Positions 1 through 8,833 of a stretch of 15,353 bases of DNA are shown here, one piece after another. The stretch is from Verrucomicrobiales bacterium (GTDB lineage Bacteria; Verrucomicrobiota; Verrucomicrobiia; Verrucomicrobiales; DEV007), in contig JACETS010000046.1 in NCBI GenBank assembly GCA_013911195.1, positions 1 to 15,353 on the forward strand, given 5' to 3'. The translations under genes were made by a program, and so were the position numbers. Position 1 is the stretch's first letter; each line of letters opens with the position of its first letter. The notes beneath the pieces were generated by a model. That model had not been told where the DNA came from, ran no database searches, and was given only the letters and a program-made list of their open reading frames with translations.

Positions 1-54
1 GATAATCAAGTTTGAATACATAAATTATTTTTTAAGAAATGATAATAAAAACCC

Positions 55-2520
55 TTAACTAAAAAGGTTTAGTTGAGGTGGTTGAGCGTCGGGTAAATTT
101 TGATCTTTTTTGGTGGATTTCTTTTTTGTAGATTTAGCCTTTGGTTGAACACTTTTTTCCTCAAGATGAGCGAGTATGGATTTAGATCGTTCAATAATTT
201 CTAAGGGAAGACCAGCAAGTCTAGCTACTTGAATTCCATAACTACGGTCGGCACTTCCTTCTACAATTTTTCTCAAAAATATAATCTTATCATTTTGTTC
301 ACGAACAGCGACATTCGCATTACCAACACCTTTCTTACTTTCAGCTAATGATGTAAGTTCATGATAATGGGTGGCAAAGAGTGTTCTGCATCCAATTTCA
401 TCATGAAGATGCTCGGCGACTGCCCATGCAATACTTAAACCATCAAAGGTCGCAGTACCTCTACCAATTTCATCAAGAATAACTAGTGAATTCTTTGTAG
501 CGTTATTAAGAATCAGTGCCGTTTCATTCATCTCAACCATGAATGTTGATTGACCTCTTGCAAGGTCGTCACTGGCACCAACGCGAGTAAAAATTCTATC
601 TACTATTCCAATGGTTGCACTTTCAGCAGGCACAAAACTACCTATCTGAGACATCAATGTAATTAATGCAACTTGCCTTATATAAGTGGATTTTCCCGCC
701 ATATTAGGCCCAGTTAGTATGACAAGACAAGTAGCATCGCTATCAAGTTCAGCATCATTTGGTATGAATTTTTCATCGATGATGTTTTGATCAATTACTG
801 GATGTCTACCACCCTCAATATTAAGCTTGGAGCCGTTATCGATGGTCGGCCTGCAATAATCAAATAATCTTGCTGTTTCTGTTAATCCGCCAATTACGTC
901 AATTTCAGCAATCGCATCGGCCGTGTCTTGTAGCGAATCGAGGTGTTCAAGAACTTCATCTCTTACCTTAAAAAATTCTTCATACTCGAGCTGTTTTGCT
1001 CTTTCATCGGCTCCCAAAATTTTGTTTTCAACCTCTTTAAGTGCAGGCGTTATGAATCTTTCCGCATTCGCTGTGGTTTGTTTTCTAGTATAATCCTCTG
1101 GAACGCTGGCCAGATTAGCTTTGGTAATCTCAATAAAATAACCAAATACATTATTATATTTTACCTTAAGTGATTTAATACCTGTTCGCTCTGCTTCGTC
1201 AGATTGTAGCTGAGCTATCCAAGCTTTTCCCTCTGTAGAAGCGGATCTTAACTCATCTAGCTCTTGGTTATAACCGTCTTTGAAAAGGCCACCATCTCGC
1301 AATGAAACAGGAGGTTCATCTGAAATCGCTTTTTCCAATAAATTGACCAGTTCCTTAAATTCACGCATTCTTGGAATTAATTCATTAGCCAAGGGGCCTC
1401 CGCCAAGTGCCTTCAAATGATCTCTGACTTCAGGAATGGCCAGCAAGGATTTAGATAAAGATTGTAGGTCTCTCGCATTACCAGATCCTCCACTAAGACG
1501 TCCCACGGTCCTCTCAATGTCCCTAACCTCCGATAAAGAATCACGAATTTTTGATAACTGAAATGGTTCAGCAATTAATGATTCAATTAAATCATGCCTT
1601 GAACGAATAATGTCAGCATCTCTTAATGGATTTAGTATCCAGTGCCTTAGCTTGCGAGCTCCCATCGGGGTTTTTGTTCGGTCGAGTGCGCCTAATAATG
1701 TATGTTGTCGCCCTGCTCTATGTTCAACTAGGTCTAGGTTTCTAGAACTCGCGGTATCAATAAGAACATGCGCATTAGCATTATAAACTGATAAATTAAG
1801 AACATGTTTAAGATCTCTTCTTAATGTTGATTGGACATAATGAAACACGCCACCAGCAGCAGAGATTCCTGCTAGCATATCTGAACAACCGAAACCATCC
1901 AGTGAGTGAGTCCCAAAATGCTGTGTTAAATTTTCTAGGGCTTCTTCCTTGAGAAATGCATAAGAGTCATGGGAAATTGAGTTTTCTGAGAGGTTTTCAA
2001 AAAGATTACACTGATCTTCGGAAAAAATAATCTCTGAGGCTGAAAGTCTGTTTAGTTCATCTTCCAAGTCGGCGACATCACCAAATTCTGCAACCTTGAA
2101 ATGACTTGTTGTTAAGTCCATTGCCGCAAGGCCATATTTTTTGTGAGAGAAAAACACACCGGCTAAATAATTATTTCTTGCCTGATCTAATAAATTCAAG
2201 TCGTTAACAGTTCCTGCGCTTATGATTTGCGTGACTTCTCTTTTAACAATTTTACCTGGCTTTACTTCTCCAACCTGCTCAGCTAGAGCAACCCTTCTAC
2301 CTGCTTTTACTAATTTTCCAATGTATGATTCGGCAGCATGATGAGGTACCCCACACATTGACATACCATTTCTTTTTGTTAGAGCTACGCCAAGAAGTCC
2401 GGCGGCTTCTTTAGCATCATCCATAAATAACTCATAGAAATCTCCTAGTCTAAAAAAAAGCAGTACGTCCTCGGGAAGATCCTTCCTTATCGAAGTGTAC
2501 TGTTTTAGCATTGGAGTCAT
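55..2520 (-). CDS. mutS: DNA mismatch repair ATPase MutS
   Basis: MutS, 821 residues, recognises mismatches and small loops in DNA and starts methyl-independent or methyl-directed repair with MutL. The mismatch-reading motif GDFYELF lies at residues 26-32, with the intercalating Phe28 and Glu30. The connector, lever and clamp regions follow, then the ABC-type ATPase: Walker A GPNMAGKS near residue 605, Walker B VILDEIGRG near 680 and the ATHYHEL switch near 720. Length is normal for the MutS1 family. After a Lys-rich linker (from about residue 795) the protein ends in QLNLF-S at 816-821, which fits the QxxLF sliding-clamp binding consensus, so it probably docks on the beta clamp by its extreme C-terminus. 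The ATG at 2520 is chosen because it gives the usual N-terminal spacing; a second Met follows three codons later. No Shine-Dalgarno is visible. The gene stands alone, divergent from the next gene. Confidence 0.97.
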   Translation of the reverse strand: MTPMLKQYTSIRKDLPEDVLLFFRLGDFYELFMDDAKEAAGLLGVALTKRNGMSMCGVPHHAAESYIGKLVKAGRRVALAEQVGEVKPGKIVKREVTQIISAGTVNDLNLLDQARNNYLAGVFFSHKKYGLAAMDLTTSHFKVAEFGDVADLEDELNRLSASEIIFSEDQCNLFENLSENSISHDSYAFLKEEALENLTQHFGTHSLDGFGCSDMLAGISAAGGVFHYVQSTLRRDLKHVLNLSVYNANAHVLIDTASSRNLDLVEHRAGRQHTLLGALDRTKTPMGARKLRHWILNPLRDADIIRSRHDLIESLIAEPFQLSKIRDSLSEVRDIERTVGRLSGGSGNARDLQSLSKSLLAIPEVRDHLKALGGGPLANELIPRMREFKELVNLLEKAISDEPPVSLRDGGLFKDGYNQELDELRSASTEGKAWIAQLQSDEAERTGIKSLKVKYNNVFGYFIEITKANLASVPEDYTRKQTTANAERFITPALKEVENKILGADERAKQLEYEEFFKVRDEVLEHLDSLQDTADAIAEIDVIGGLTETARLFDYCRPTIDNGSKLNIEGGRHPVIDQNIIDEKFIPNDAELDSDATCLVILTGPNMAGKSTYIRQVALITLMSQIGSFVPAESATIGIVDRIFTRVGASDDLARGQSTFMVEMNETALILNNATKNSLVILDEIGRGTATFDGLSIAWAVAEHLHDEIGCRTLFATHYHELTSLAESKKGVGNANVAVREQNDKIIFLRKIVEGSADRSYGIQVARLAGLPLEIIERSKSILAHLEEKSVQPKAKSTKKKSTKKDQNLPDAQPPQLNLFS

Positions 2521-2567
2521 ATGATATGGTCTATAATTTCAGTTTTATTACAGGCATTTTAACAACC

Positions 2568-2573
2568 ATTATA
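2568..2573 (-). promoter_or_regulatory. candidate -10 box for mutS
   Basis: On the minus strand a perfect TATAAT hexamer lies about 48 bp upstream of the mutS start codon, in the AT-rich divergent spacer (2521-2719). No good -35 hexamer is seen at 16-18 bp spacing, so this is only a candidate. I see no RNA gene or other conserved element in the spacer. Confidence 0.3.
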
Positions 2574-2719
2574 TTCCTAAGTACAATGGTAATCTGATGA
2601 TATAGATTAATAATTTCGTCTAGATTTAGTCAAGCAAGGTTAACTACTGAAATTAAGGGTGCAGAGAATAGATAAAATAGATCTTGTTGTATTTTGTATA
2701 TTATTCAAAATCTGCAGCT

Positions 2720-4399
2720 ATGAAAAAAACACCTGCTATTTTTAAAAGTTTTTCTACACGTTTTTTGGCTAATCGATTAGCTATCATATTTGCGTTATTT
2801 GGATTTTCTATAAGCCTAGGAAAAGCTGATTTTGGTCCACAAAAAATTGTTACCTCAACCGCTACTGATGTGATTGATGCTTTCCCAGCAGATATGGATG
2901 GTGATGGTGACATTGATTTTCTCGCATGTAAGCCAGGTAATTTTTTTGGTGGAGGCTCGGCGGTTCTTTATCGTAACAACGGTAATGGTAGATTTACAGA
3001 GTTAAGCCCATTTACTAGCGGGCCGACGGTACTTGTCAGTAGTATTGCCGCTGCAGATTTGGACAATGATGGTGATTTGGACGTCGTTCTGGGTAGTGCA
3101 GGGACGCGTTCTGGAGGAGTTCGTGTTTATCGAAATAACGGTAGTCTTCGTTTTACACGGACATTCGATAATGCGAATGCCCCTTATTTATGGGACATTC
3201 ATTTGGGTGATGTTAATAAAGATAATAGGCCAGATATCATTTTTGGTCTGGGTGGAAGTTTTGATCAAATTGGAATTTATTTAAATTCTGGTAGCATGTT
3301 TAATTGGGGTGGCTTGATTGCTGCCAAGACTGGCACAAGTACAGGTGATGAACCGCGCAATATTCATCTAGCAGATATTGATGGTGATGGGGATCAGGAT
3401 GTTATTTCTGCTAACTATCTTAGCAATCAGATCTCTTATTACCCTAATGGGGGCGGGGTGTCTGTCGTTCGACTTACTTCCTCGTCTCAAACTCGAGGAC
3501 CCCGTAACGTTCGCACAGGCGATATTAATGGTGACGGCCGCCTTGACCTAATTTCAGTCTCAGTGCTTGATGGTAAAGTTGCGTGGTACAATGGTACCGG
3601 TAATGGACGTTTTGGGTCACAAAAAATTATCCATACATACTCCACAAGATCAACTGGCGGGGGACCAGATGGCAGTGATGCCTTGGGTCCACGCGGCCTT
3701 GATGTTGCAGACTTTGACGGTGACGGAGATCTTGATGTTTTTTCAACTTCTGAGGTCGGTAACACAGTCTGCTTGCATGAAAATCTTGGACAAGGTAATT
3801 TTGCTCGTGCAGAAATTATCACTAATAGAGCAGCAGCAGGGGTAAGTTACGTTAAGACTATCGATATGGATGGTGATGGGGATCTAGATGTGGTCTCAGC
3901 TTCACCACGTGGTAACACAATTGCTTGGTATGAAACTTTAGGTGGAGGCGCTAAAGACAGTGATGGGGATGGAGTCAATGATGATGAAGATGCTTTTCCT
4001 GATGACCCAAGCGAAACGGCCGATAGTGATAAAGATGGTGTTGGTGATAATGCCGATGCATTTCCAAATGACCCCACTGAGGTCGCAGATTGTGACAATG
4101 ATGGAGTAGGTGATAATGAAGACAGAAGATCGCCTGAAATAATTGCTGGTTTACAATCTCAGATTACAGCGCTACAGACACAAATTGATCAACTAGCCCA
4201 AAGACCAACGCTTGAACAATTACAAGATGCTAGAGCAGGATCGTTAATCATCAATTCGGACAATGGTAACGTAACTATCTCTTTATCCATTGAAGAAAGT
4301 GATGATCTCATTCTTTGGAATAAAACAGGAGAAAGCCTCTCTAAAACTATTCCATTAAAAGCTGGAAAGAAATTCTATCGTTTTGCTGTAGAAAAATAA
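2720..4399 (+). CDS. secreted VCBS/FG-GAP propeller protein with thrombospondin type 3 repeats
   Basis: A secreted or surface protein of 559 residues with no known specific ligand. The ATG at 2720 is preferred over one 36 bp upstream because it begins a normal signal peptide: MKKT, basic residues, then a hydrophobic core (AIIFALFGFSISLG) ending near residue 37. Seven VCBS/FG-GAP calcium loops follow between about residues 57 and 390, of the form D-x-D-G-D-G-D-x-D (for example DMDGDGDIDF, DLDNDGDLDV, DFDGDGDLDV). Seven repeats fit a seven-bladed integrin-alpha-like propeller. Residues about 412-468 carry thrombospondin type 3 calcium repeats (DSDGDGVNDDEDAFPDDP, DSDKDGVGDNADAFPNDP and a shorter DCDNDGVGDNED). 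A short coiled coil (LQSQITALQTQIDQL) and a small beta-rich C-terminal domain ending FYRFAVEK follow; I associate this tail with secreted proteins of marine Verrucomicrobiota. Calcium-dependent folding and a role in adhesion or polymer binding are inferences. It converges on the FHA gene. Confidence 0.88.
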   Translation: MKKTPAIFKSFSTRFLANRLAIIFALFGFSISLGKADFGPQKIVTSTATDVIDAFPADMDGDGDIDFLACKPGNFFGGGSAVLYRNNGNGRFTELSPFTSGPTVLVSSIAAADLDNDGDLDVVLGSAGTRSGGVRVYRNNGSLRFTRTFDNANAPYLWDIHLGDVNKDNRPDIIFGLGGSFDQIGIYLNSGSMFNWGGLIAAKTGTSTGDEPRNIHLADIDGDGDQDVISANYLSNQISYYPNGGGVSVVRLTSSSQTRGPRNVRTGDINGDGRLDLISVSVLDGKVAWYNGTGNGRFGSQKIIHTYSTRSTGGGPDGSDALGPRGLDVADFDGDGDLDVFSTSEVGNTVCLHENLGQGNFARAEIITNRAAAGVSYVKTIDMDGDGDLDVVSASPRGNTIAWYETLGGGAKDSDGDGVNDDEDAFPDDPSETADSDKDGVGDNADAFPNDPTEVADCDNDGVGDNEDRRSPEIIAGLQSQITALQTQIDQLAQRPTLEQLQDARAGSLIINSDNGNVTISLSIEESDDLILWNKTGESLSKTIPLKAGKKFYRFAVEK

Positions 4400-4429
4400 T
4401 AAGAATCGAAGATCAGTTTTATACAATTG

Positions 4430-4458
4430 TAGCTACCCACATTGATGGGCATTAGCTA
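4430..4458. terminator. hairpin between convergent genes, possible bidirectional terminator
   Basis: TAGCTA-CCCA, a six-base loop CATTGA, then TGGG, a 3-nt bulge and TAGCTA form a 10-bp stem. It sits between the end of the propeller gene (4399) and the stop codon of the convergent FHA gene (4452-4454), overlapping that stop. Neither strand has a clear U-run after the stem, so intrinsic termination is uncertain. Confidence 0.3.
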
Positions 4459-7400
4459 GCTATAGTAATGACCTCTGCTTTGCGCAATACGGTAAGTTTT
4501 CCTTTGCCGCCATTCTTACAGATATAACCAGGCTTAGATATGGACTTAACGATTATCGGTTTGCGGCCTTTCTTGGGACCACTCAAAATTTCAATTTGAT
4601 CCTTCTCAACTTCCTTAATTGATGATCCTTCCTGCGGATTCAAAATTTCAACATCATTATCTGCAAGAATATGAGTCAAGGATTCTTGAATAGACTTTAG
4701 TGAGTCCTTACATTTTGTGTCTTGATTCTTTTCTGAGACGGCAATGAATTCATTAACTCTGTCTAATTCGATAATAATTGAAAGGCTTAATGAATGTATG
4801 GTTCCCCACTCAGGTGTCACGGCCTTGGCCAAGATATCTTTCTTCTTAGCGAGATTAACTGAATCGGCCTGAATCTGGTCTCTTTCTTTATTAAGTGATA
4901 CAAGCTCAGATTCTACCTTCTTGAGTTTTGTTTGAGTTGCACTCAATTCACCGGCACGCGATTCTAATTTTTCAACCTCTACACGATAGGTGTGATATTT
5001 TTGAGATTTAACTTCAAGATCATTGGTCTCTTCTTTGAGACGTGAGGAAAGTTTTTCTAGCTTATCAATGTCGGAAGTAAGTTTATCAAATTGAGATTTC
5101 TTAGATGATAGGTCGCTAGAAATTTTAGCGTTTTCTTCTTTAATTTGATTTAGTTTACGAGACTCGTTTGCAAAGCTCCTTAATTCATTTTGAAGTCTTT
5201 GTAATTCACGTTTCTTTTCTTCTAACGAGACTCTTTCTTTTCGTTCATCCAGTTTGATTTGGCTATATGCGTTTCGAGCTTCCTCAAGCTTCGATTGGGC
5301 ATTTTGATACTGCAAATTGTACTGAGTGATTTCTTCTTTTTGGGAAGTTAAAACTTTTACTTCATCAAGAATTTCATCTCTGTTGGCTTTTTGATCTGCA
5401 AGATCTAGGACTTCAGCTTTTAGATGACTTTCCTGGTCTTGGAAACTATTGATTCTCTTTTCAATTTCAGAAAGACCATCAGTGGCAATTTCAAGCTTTG
5501 AATTGATTTGATCTAATTGATTAACCTTATTTTCAATTTCAGTCTTTTTAGCAACCAAGTCAGCAGAGCTCTCTTCTAAATCTTTAGAAACTTTATCCAA
5601 TTGAGCTTTTTTATTCTCAAGGCCTGAGGTTTCGGTTCTAAGGTGCTCGATATTACTGATTAACTTATCGTTTAGATTGTTATTCTTGTTTATTTCAACT
5701 TCAAGCTTATCGAAAGCACTCAGAGTCTGAGTTAATTCGTCCTGACTTTTCTCTAATTTAGAATTTGTTGATGAAAGTTTTTCGCTTTGGTCTAAAAACT
5801 CTTTATGAGTTGATTTGATTTGTTTTTCTGTCTCCTCAATAAGGTTCTGATTATTTTCTAGTTTAGTGGAAGTTTCTTCGAGTTCTATTTGTTTATTTTC
5901 TAACTCGGCAGTTTCGCCAGTTAGGCGGCTAATATCCTCCAAGAGTGTCAACTGTGACTCTTTATAATTCTTAGTCTCAGTTGTTAGTTGGTCATGATCC
6001 TTGATTAATTCTGATAACTCCTTATTAATTTTACTTAGGTTGTCTTCAGTAAGACTAAGTTCGGATTGTGTGTCAGCAAGACGTTGGTTTTTAACTACAA
6101 TCTCATCATCTATTTCATTAAGCTCAGCTTGTCTTAATTCCAATTTGGAAGCCTCATTAGTTAATGAGCTAATTTCATCCAGAAGGTTAATTTGAATCTC
6201 TTTTAAGTTACTGATTTCTAAATTAAGATCATCATTATCAGTCTTGGCTTTAGATAAGTTGAGATTAGTTTCCTCTAAACTTTTTTCAGATTCTTCAATA
6301 TTTGATAACAGACTTTCTAGTTTAGTCTGATCGTGGCTAATTTTATTCTCGATATCAGAAAGTTTTGTTGTTTTCTCCTCGAGCTTAAGATTTAACTCTT
6401 CGAGATCAGCTTCTTTACCCTCGAGATCGGCAGTTTCTGCAGTCAGTCGACTAATTTCTTCTAATAGCGTGAGTTGTGTAGCCTTGAGATCATTGATCTC
6501 AGTCTCTAGTCTGTCGTAAGCGCTAAGGGTTTCTTCTAATTTTTCTTCTCCAATTATTAACTTCGACTGGATCTCATTAAATCGATTTTCAGCATTTTCC
6601 AATTCGGTTTTTCTATCCTCAAGGCCTGTTGTTTCAATCAAGAGTTGATCTAATTTTTCAGATAATTTGGATTCGGCTTCTTTTTTCTCTGAAGTTTCCG
6701 CCTCAAGGCGGTCAAATGTTTCCAGGGTTTTTCTTAATTCGTCCTGAACATTATTTAACGATTCACTGGAACTTAGTATTTCTTCATTTAAAGCAGACAA
6801 ACGTGATTCCTTTTCGCTTACAGAATTATTGAGATCGGAGGTTTTTTGAGTGGCTTCTTCCAGTTCAATGCCTGCTTCAATGTTTTCCTTCTCTAAGATT
6901 GAAGATGATATATTAAGTTCCTCGATTTTATCTACTAGTGCCTGCTTTTCCTTTTGTGAATCGGTTAATTGAGCCTTTTCTTTTTCTAGAGACTTTTCGG
7001 CAGCGTCTGTGAGTTCAATTAGTCGCGCAAGTTCACCCTCCTTTGACTTAACTTGTTCCAGTTTGCTGATTAAATCTTTACTGACATCTTCTAGTTCAAT
7101 GTTGAGGGTACTAACAAGCTCAGATTTTTCTTCAAATTCAATTGTGATTTCCTTGAGTCGACTCTTTATGTCATCTTTCTCATTAATCAGGCCTTCTAAT
7201 TGATTCTCTAAGGCTTTAAGTTCAGAAGATGCCTTGTCTTTTTCTTCTAAAACAACATAGTGATCTTTTAAAAGCGAATCGAGCTTAGTTTGCTCTTCCT
7301 TTAACTGATTGTTTTTTAAAGTCGCCTCGTTGACAGAAGTTTCGATATTTTTAAGAGTCTTAGTTTTCTCATCAAAACGTTTTTGCGCTTGTGAGAGGTT

Positions 7401-8777
7401 GGATTTTACATCCTTAAGTTCTTCTTGATCGGCCTTGAGTAAAGAGACATCCGCATTCAGCGATTCTTTTGTTTCAATCAGCTGATCATTTTCACTCTTG
7501 AGGTTCTGAATTTCAGAATTGTATTTTTGACTCTCTTCTTTGTATTTATTATCTAATTTAGTTTTGGCTTTTTGTGCTTCGCTAACCTCTTCCTTAAGCG
7601 AGGAATAATTGTTTGTAAGCTCTGTGAATTCCTCTTCGATCTCATCTCTAAGAACCCGAACTTTCTCCAGCTCATCGGAGTGACGCAGATGTTCAGTTTC
7701 AGCAACCTTTATGGCCTTTTGTTTTTCAACGAGTAAAACTTTAGAGGCTTCTCTGGCATCTTTAATTTGTTGAATATCGGCCTCTAACTCTTCAAGAGCC
7801 GTTTTCGCTTTCTCATTAGCAATTTTAATTTTCTCTGACGCTGCACTTTCAGCATTTTTTAGAGCAATTAAAATCTCAGATTCCTCTTTCTTATGTTTTT
7901 TCTTAATCTCAACATTTCTTAATTTGTGAGATTCATTTTGTTTGGATAATCTTGAGGATTCTTTTTCCAGAGATTCAATGGAATCAATAAGTGTCTTAAA
8001 TTCAGCTTCGCGTTGACTGAGTTTTTGAAGTTGATCTTCTCTTTTTTTAATTTTACCGCGAAGTGAAGAAGCCTCTTTTTTAAGACTTTTGTTCTTTTTT
8101 TTGAATTTTTTGAGGTCCCCCTTTAAGTGACCGGTGGTGAACTTTTTGTCTGCTTCCTGCTTTAACGTTTTATTCGAACTCTTCAAGTTCGATATAAGCT
8201 GTTTTGACTCCTCAAGCTCTTTTTTTAATCGATCAATTTCAAGCAGCTGATCCTTTGAAAAAGAGTCAGCTTTATCCTCTACGAAACTGTCATTTTTTGA
8301 GGTTTTAACTTTAAATTTGGTGGCTTCTTTTTCTGCGATCTCAGCTTTTTCTAATTTTTTACTTGGTGGTTCCTTAACAAGCTTAGGTGAAGCTGGGCGG
8401 CTGGGAGCCCTAGCTGCAGCAGTACTTTTTTCTTTGTTAGAAGATTGCTGAGTCGGTTGATTCTCTTCTTCCTTCAACTCCGAAGATGCAATAATTATTT
8501 CTGCGGCCAGCTGACCAAATTTAATTTCATCACCGTCTTTTAATTCTTTTCTGATAACTTGCTCTTCATTAACCTTGGTACCGTGTGGTGATCCGAGATC
8601 AAATACTTCATAACGGTCTTCGGAATGAACCAATAGTATCTCTGCATGAAAAGGAGAAACACTCGGATGATCAATTACGATTGAATTGTTTGGATCTCTA
8701 CCAATTGTGGTTAAGTCTCCAATCAGTTTGAAAGGTATCTTTTTAGTTGGTGATAGCTTAAAACGTAACTCAGCCAT
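4452..8777 (-). CDS. FHA domain protein with giant coiled coil and GrpE-like C-terminus
   Basis: A 1441-residue protein of unknown role, with no signal peptide or membrane segment, so cytoplasmic. Residues 1-95 form a forkhead-associated domain that binds phosphothreonine peptides: GRDPNNS near 27-33, the SVSPFHAE strand with the Ser and His phosphopeptide contacts, and GSPHGTKVN. A Lys/Pro/Ala-rich linker runs to about 170. Residues about 175-1320 are almost continuous heptad coiled coil rich in E, K, L, S and N, without Pro breaks. Its second half contains degenerate repeats (see the separate entry). The last ~110 residues resemble GrpE: an amphipathic helical stretch (IIELDRVNEF, SIQESLTHIL), then DVEILNPQEG, then KPGYICKNG and VLRKAEVITIA, matching the GrpE pattern 'GVE-I-P-G ... 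KGY-L-G-R-LRPA-V-VA'. The GrpE reading is inference from motif similarity. The start is the first ATG, immediately before the FHA fold. It lies 56 bp downstream of the peroxiredoxin and may be co-transcribed. A scaffold or phospho-responsive structural role is possible. Confidence 0.85.
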   Translation of the reverse strand: MAELRFKLSPTKKIPFKLIGDLTTIGRDPNNSIVIDHPSVSPFHAEILLVHSEDRYEVFDLGSPHGTKVNEEQVIRKELKDGDEIKFGQLAAEIIIASSELKEEENQPTQQSSNKEKSTAAARAPSRPASPKLVKEPPSKKLEKAEIAEKEATKFKVKTSKNDSFVEDKADSFSKDQLLEIDRLKKELEESKQLISNLKSSNKTLKQEADKKFTTGHLKGDLKKFKKKNKSLKKEASSLRGKIKKREDQLQKLSQREAEFKTLIDSIESLEKESSRLSKQNESHKLRNVEIKKKHKKEESEILIALKNAESAASEKIKIANEKAKTALEELEADIQQIKDAREASKVLLVEKQKAIKVAETEHLRHSDELEKVRVLRDEIEEEFTELTNNYSSLKEEVSEAQKAKTKLDNKYKEESQKYNSEIQNLKSENDQLIETKESLNADVSLLKADQEELKDVKSNLSQAQKRFDEKTKTLKNIETSVNEATLKNNQLKEEQTKLDSLLKDHYVVLEEKDKASSELKALENQLEGLINEKDDIKSRLKEITIEFEEKSELVSTLNIELEDVSKDLISKLEQVKSKEGELARLIELTDAAEKSLEKEKAQLTDSQKEKQALVDKIEELNISSSILEKENIEAGIELEEATQKTSDLNNSVSEKESRLSALNEEILSSSESLNNVQDELRKTLETFDRLEAETSEKKEAESKLSEKLDQLLIETTGLEDRKTELENAENRFNEIQSKLIIGEEKLEETLSAYDRLETEINDLKATQLTLLEEISRLTAETADLEGKEADLEELNLKLEEKTTKLSDIENKISHDQTKLESLLSNIEESEKSLEETNLNLSKAKTDNDDLNLEISNLKEIQINLLDEISSLTNEASKLELRQAELNEIDDEIVVKNQRLADTQSELSLTEDNLSKINKELSELIKDHDQLTTETKNYKESQLTLLEDISRLTGETAELENKQIELEETSTKLENNQNLIEETEKQIKSTHKEFLDQSEKLSSTNSKLEKSQDELTQTLSAFDKLEVEINKNNNLNDKLISNIEHLRTETSGLENKKAQLDKVSKDLEESSADLVAKKTEIENKVNQLDQINSKLEIATDGLSEIEKRINSFQDQESHLKAEVLDLADQKANRDEILDEVKVLTSQKEEITQYNLQYQNAQSKLEEARNAYSQIKLDERKERVSLEEKKRELQRLQNELRSFANESRKLNQIKEENAKISSDLSSKKSQFDKLTSDIDKLEKLSSRLKEETNDLEVKSQKYHTYRVEVEKLESRAGELSATQTKLKKVESELVSLNKERDQIQADSVNLAKKKDILAKAVTPEWGTIHSLSLSIIIELDRVNEFIAVSEKNQDTKCKDSLKSIQESLTHILADNDVEILNPQEGSSIKEVEKDQIEILSGPKKGRKPIIVKSISKPGYICKNGGKGKLTVLRKAEVITIAS
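5590..6680 (-). repeat. degenerate coiled-coil repeats inside the FHA protein
   Basis: At least five related segments, centred near residues 715, 775, 872, 949 and 1050, share a core of the type LLEEISRLTAETADLE followed by a run of E/L/K heptads. The first, second and fifth copies are also associated with a (T)L-S-A-[FY]-D-[RK]-LE element. Spacing is irregular, about 60-100 residues. The DNA has diverged, so the repeats are visible mainly at protein level. They suggest growth of the rod by internal duplication. Boundaries are approximate. Confidence 0.6.
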
Positions 8778-8833
8778 TCGTTAGTTGATTTAGTCGTGGT
8801 GAATTAATTTTATAATTGAATGCTTTAATCAAA

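Noticed and set aside
3487..4098. Minus-strand frames rich in Ser and Pro opposite the propeller gene
   Set aside because: They are the complement of the repeated Asp/Gly codons of the VCBS and thrombospondin repeats, which give SPSPS-type shadows.
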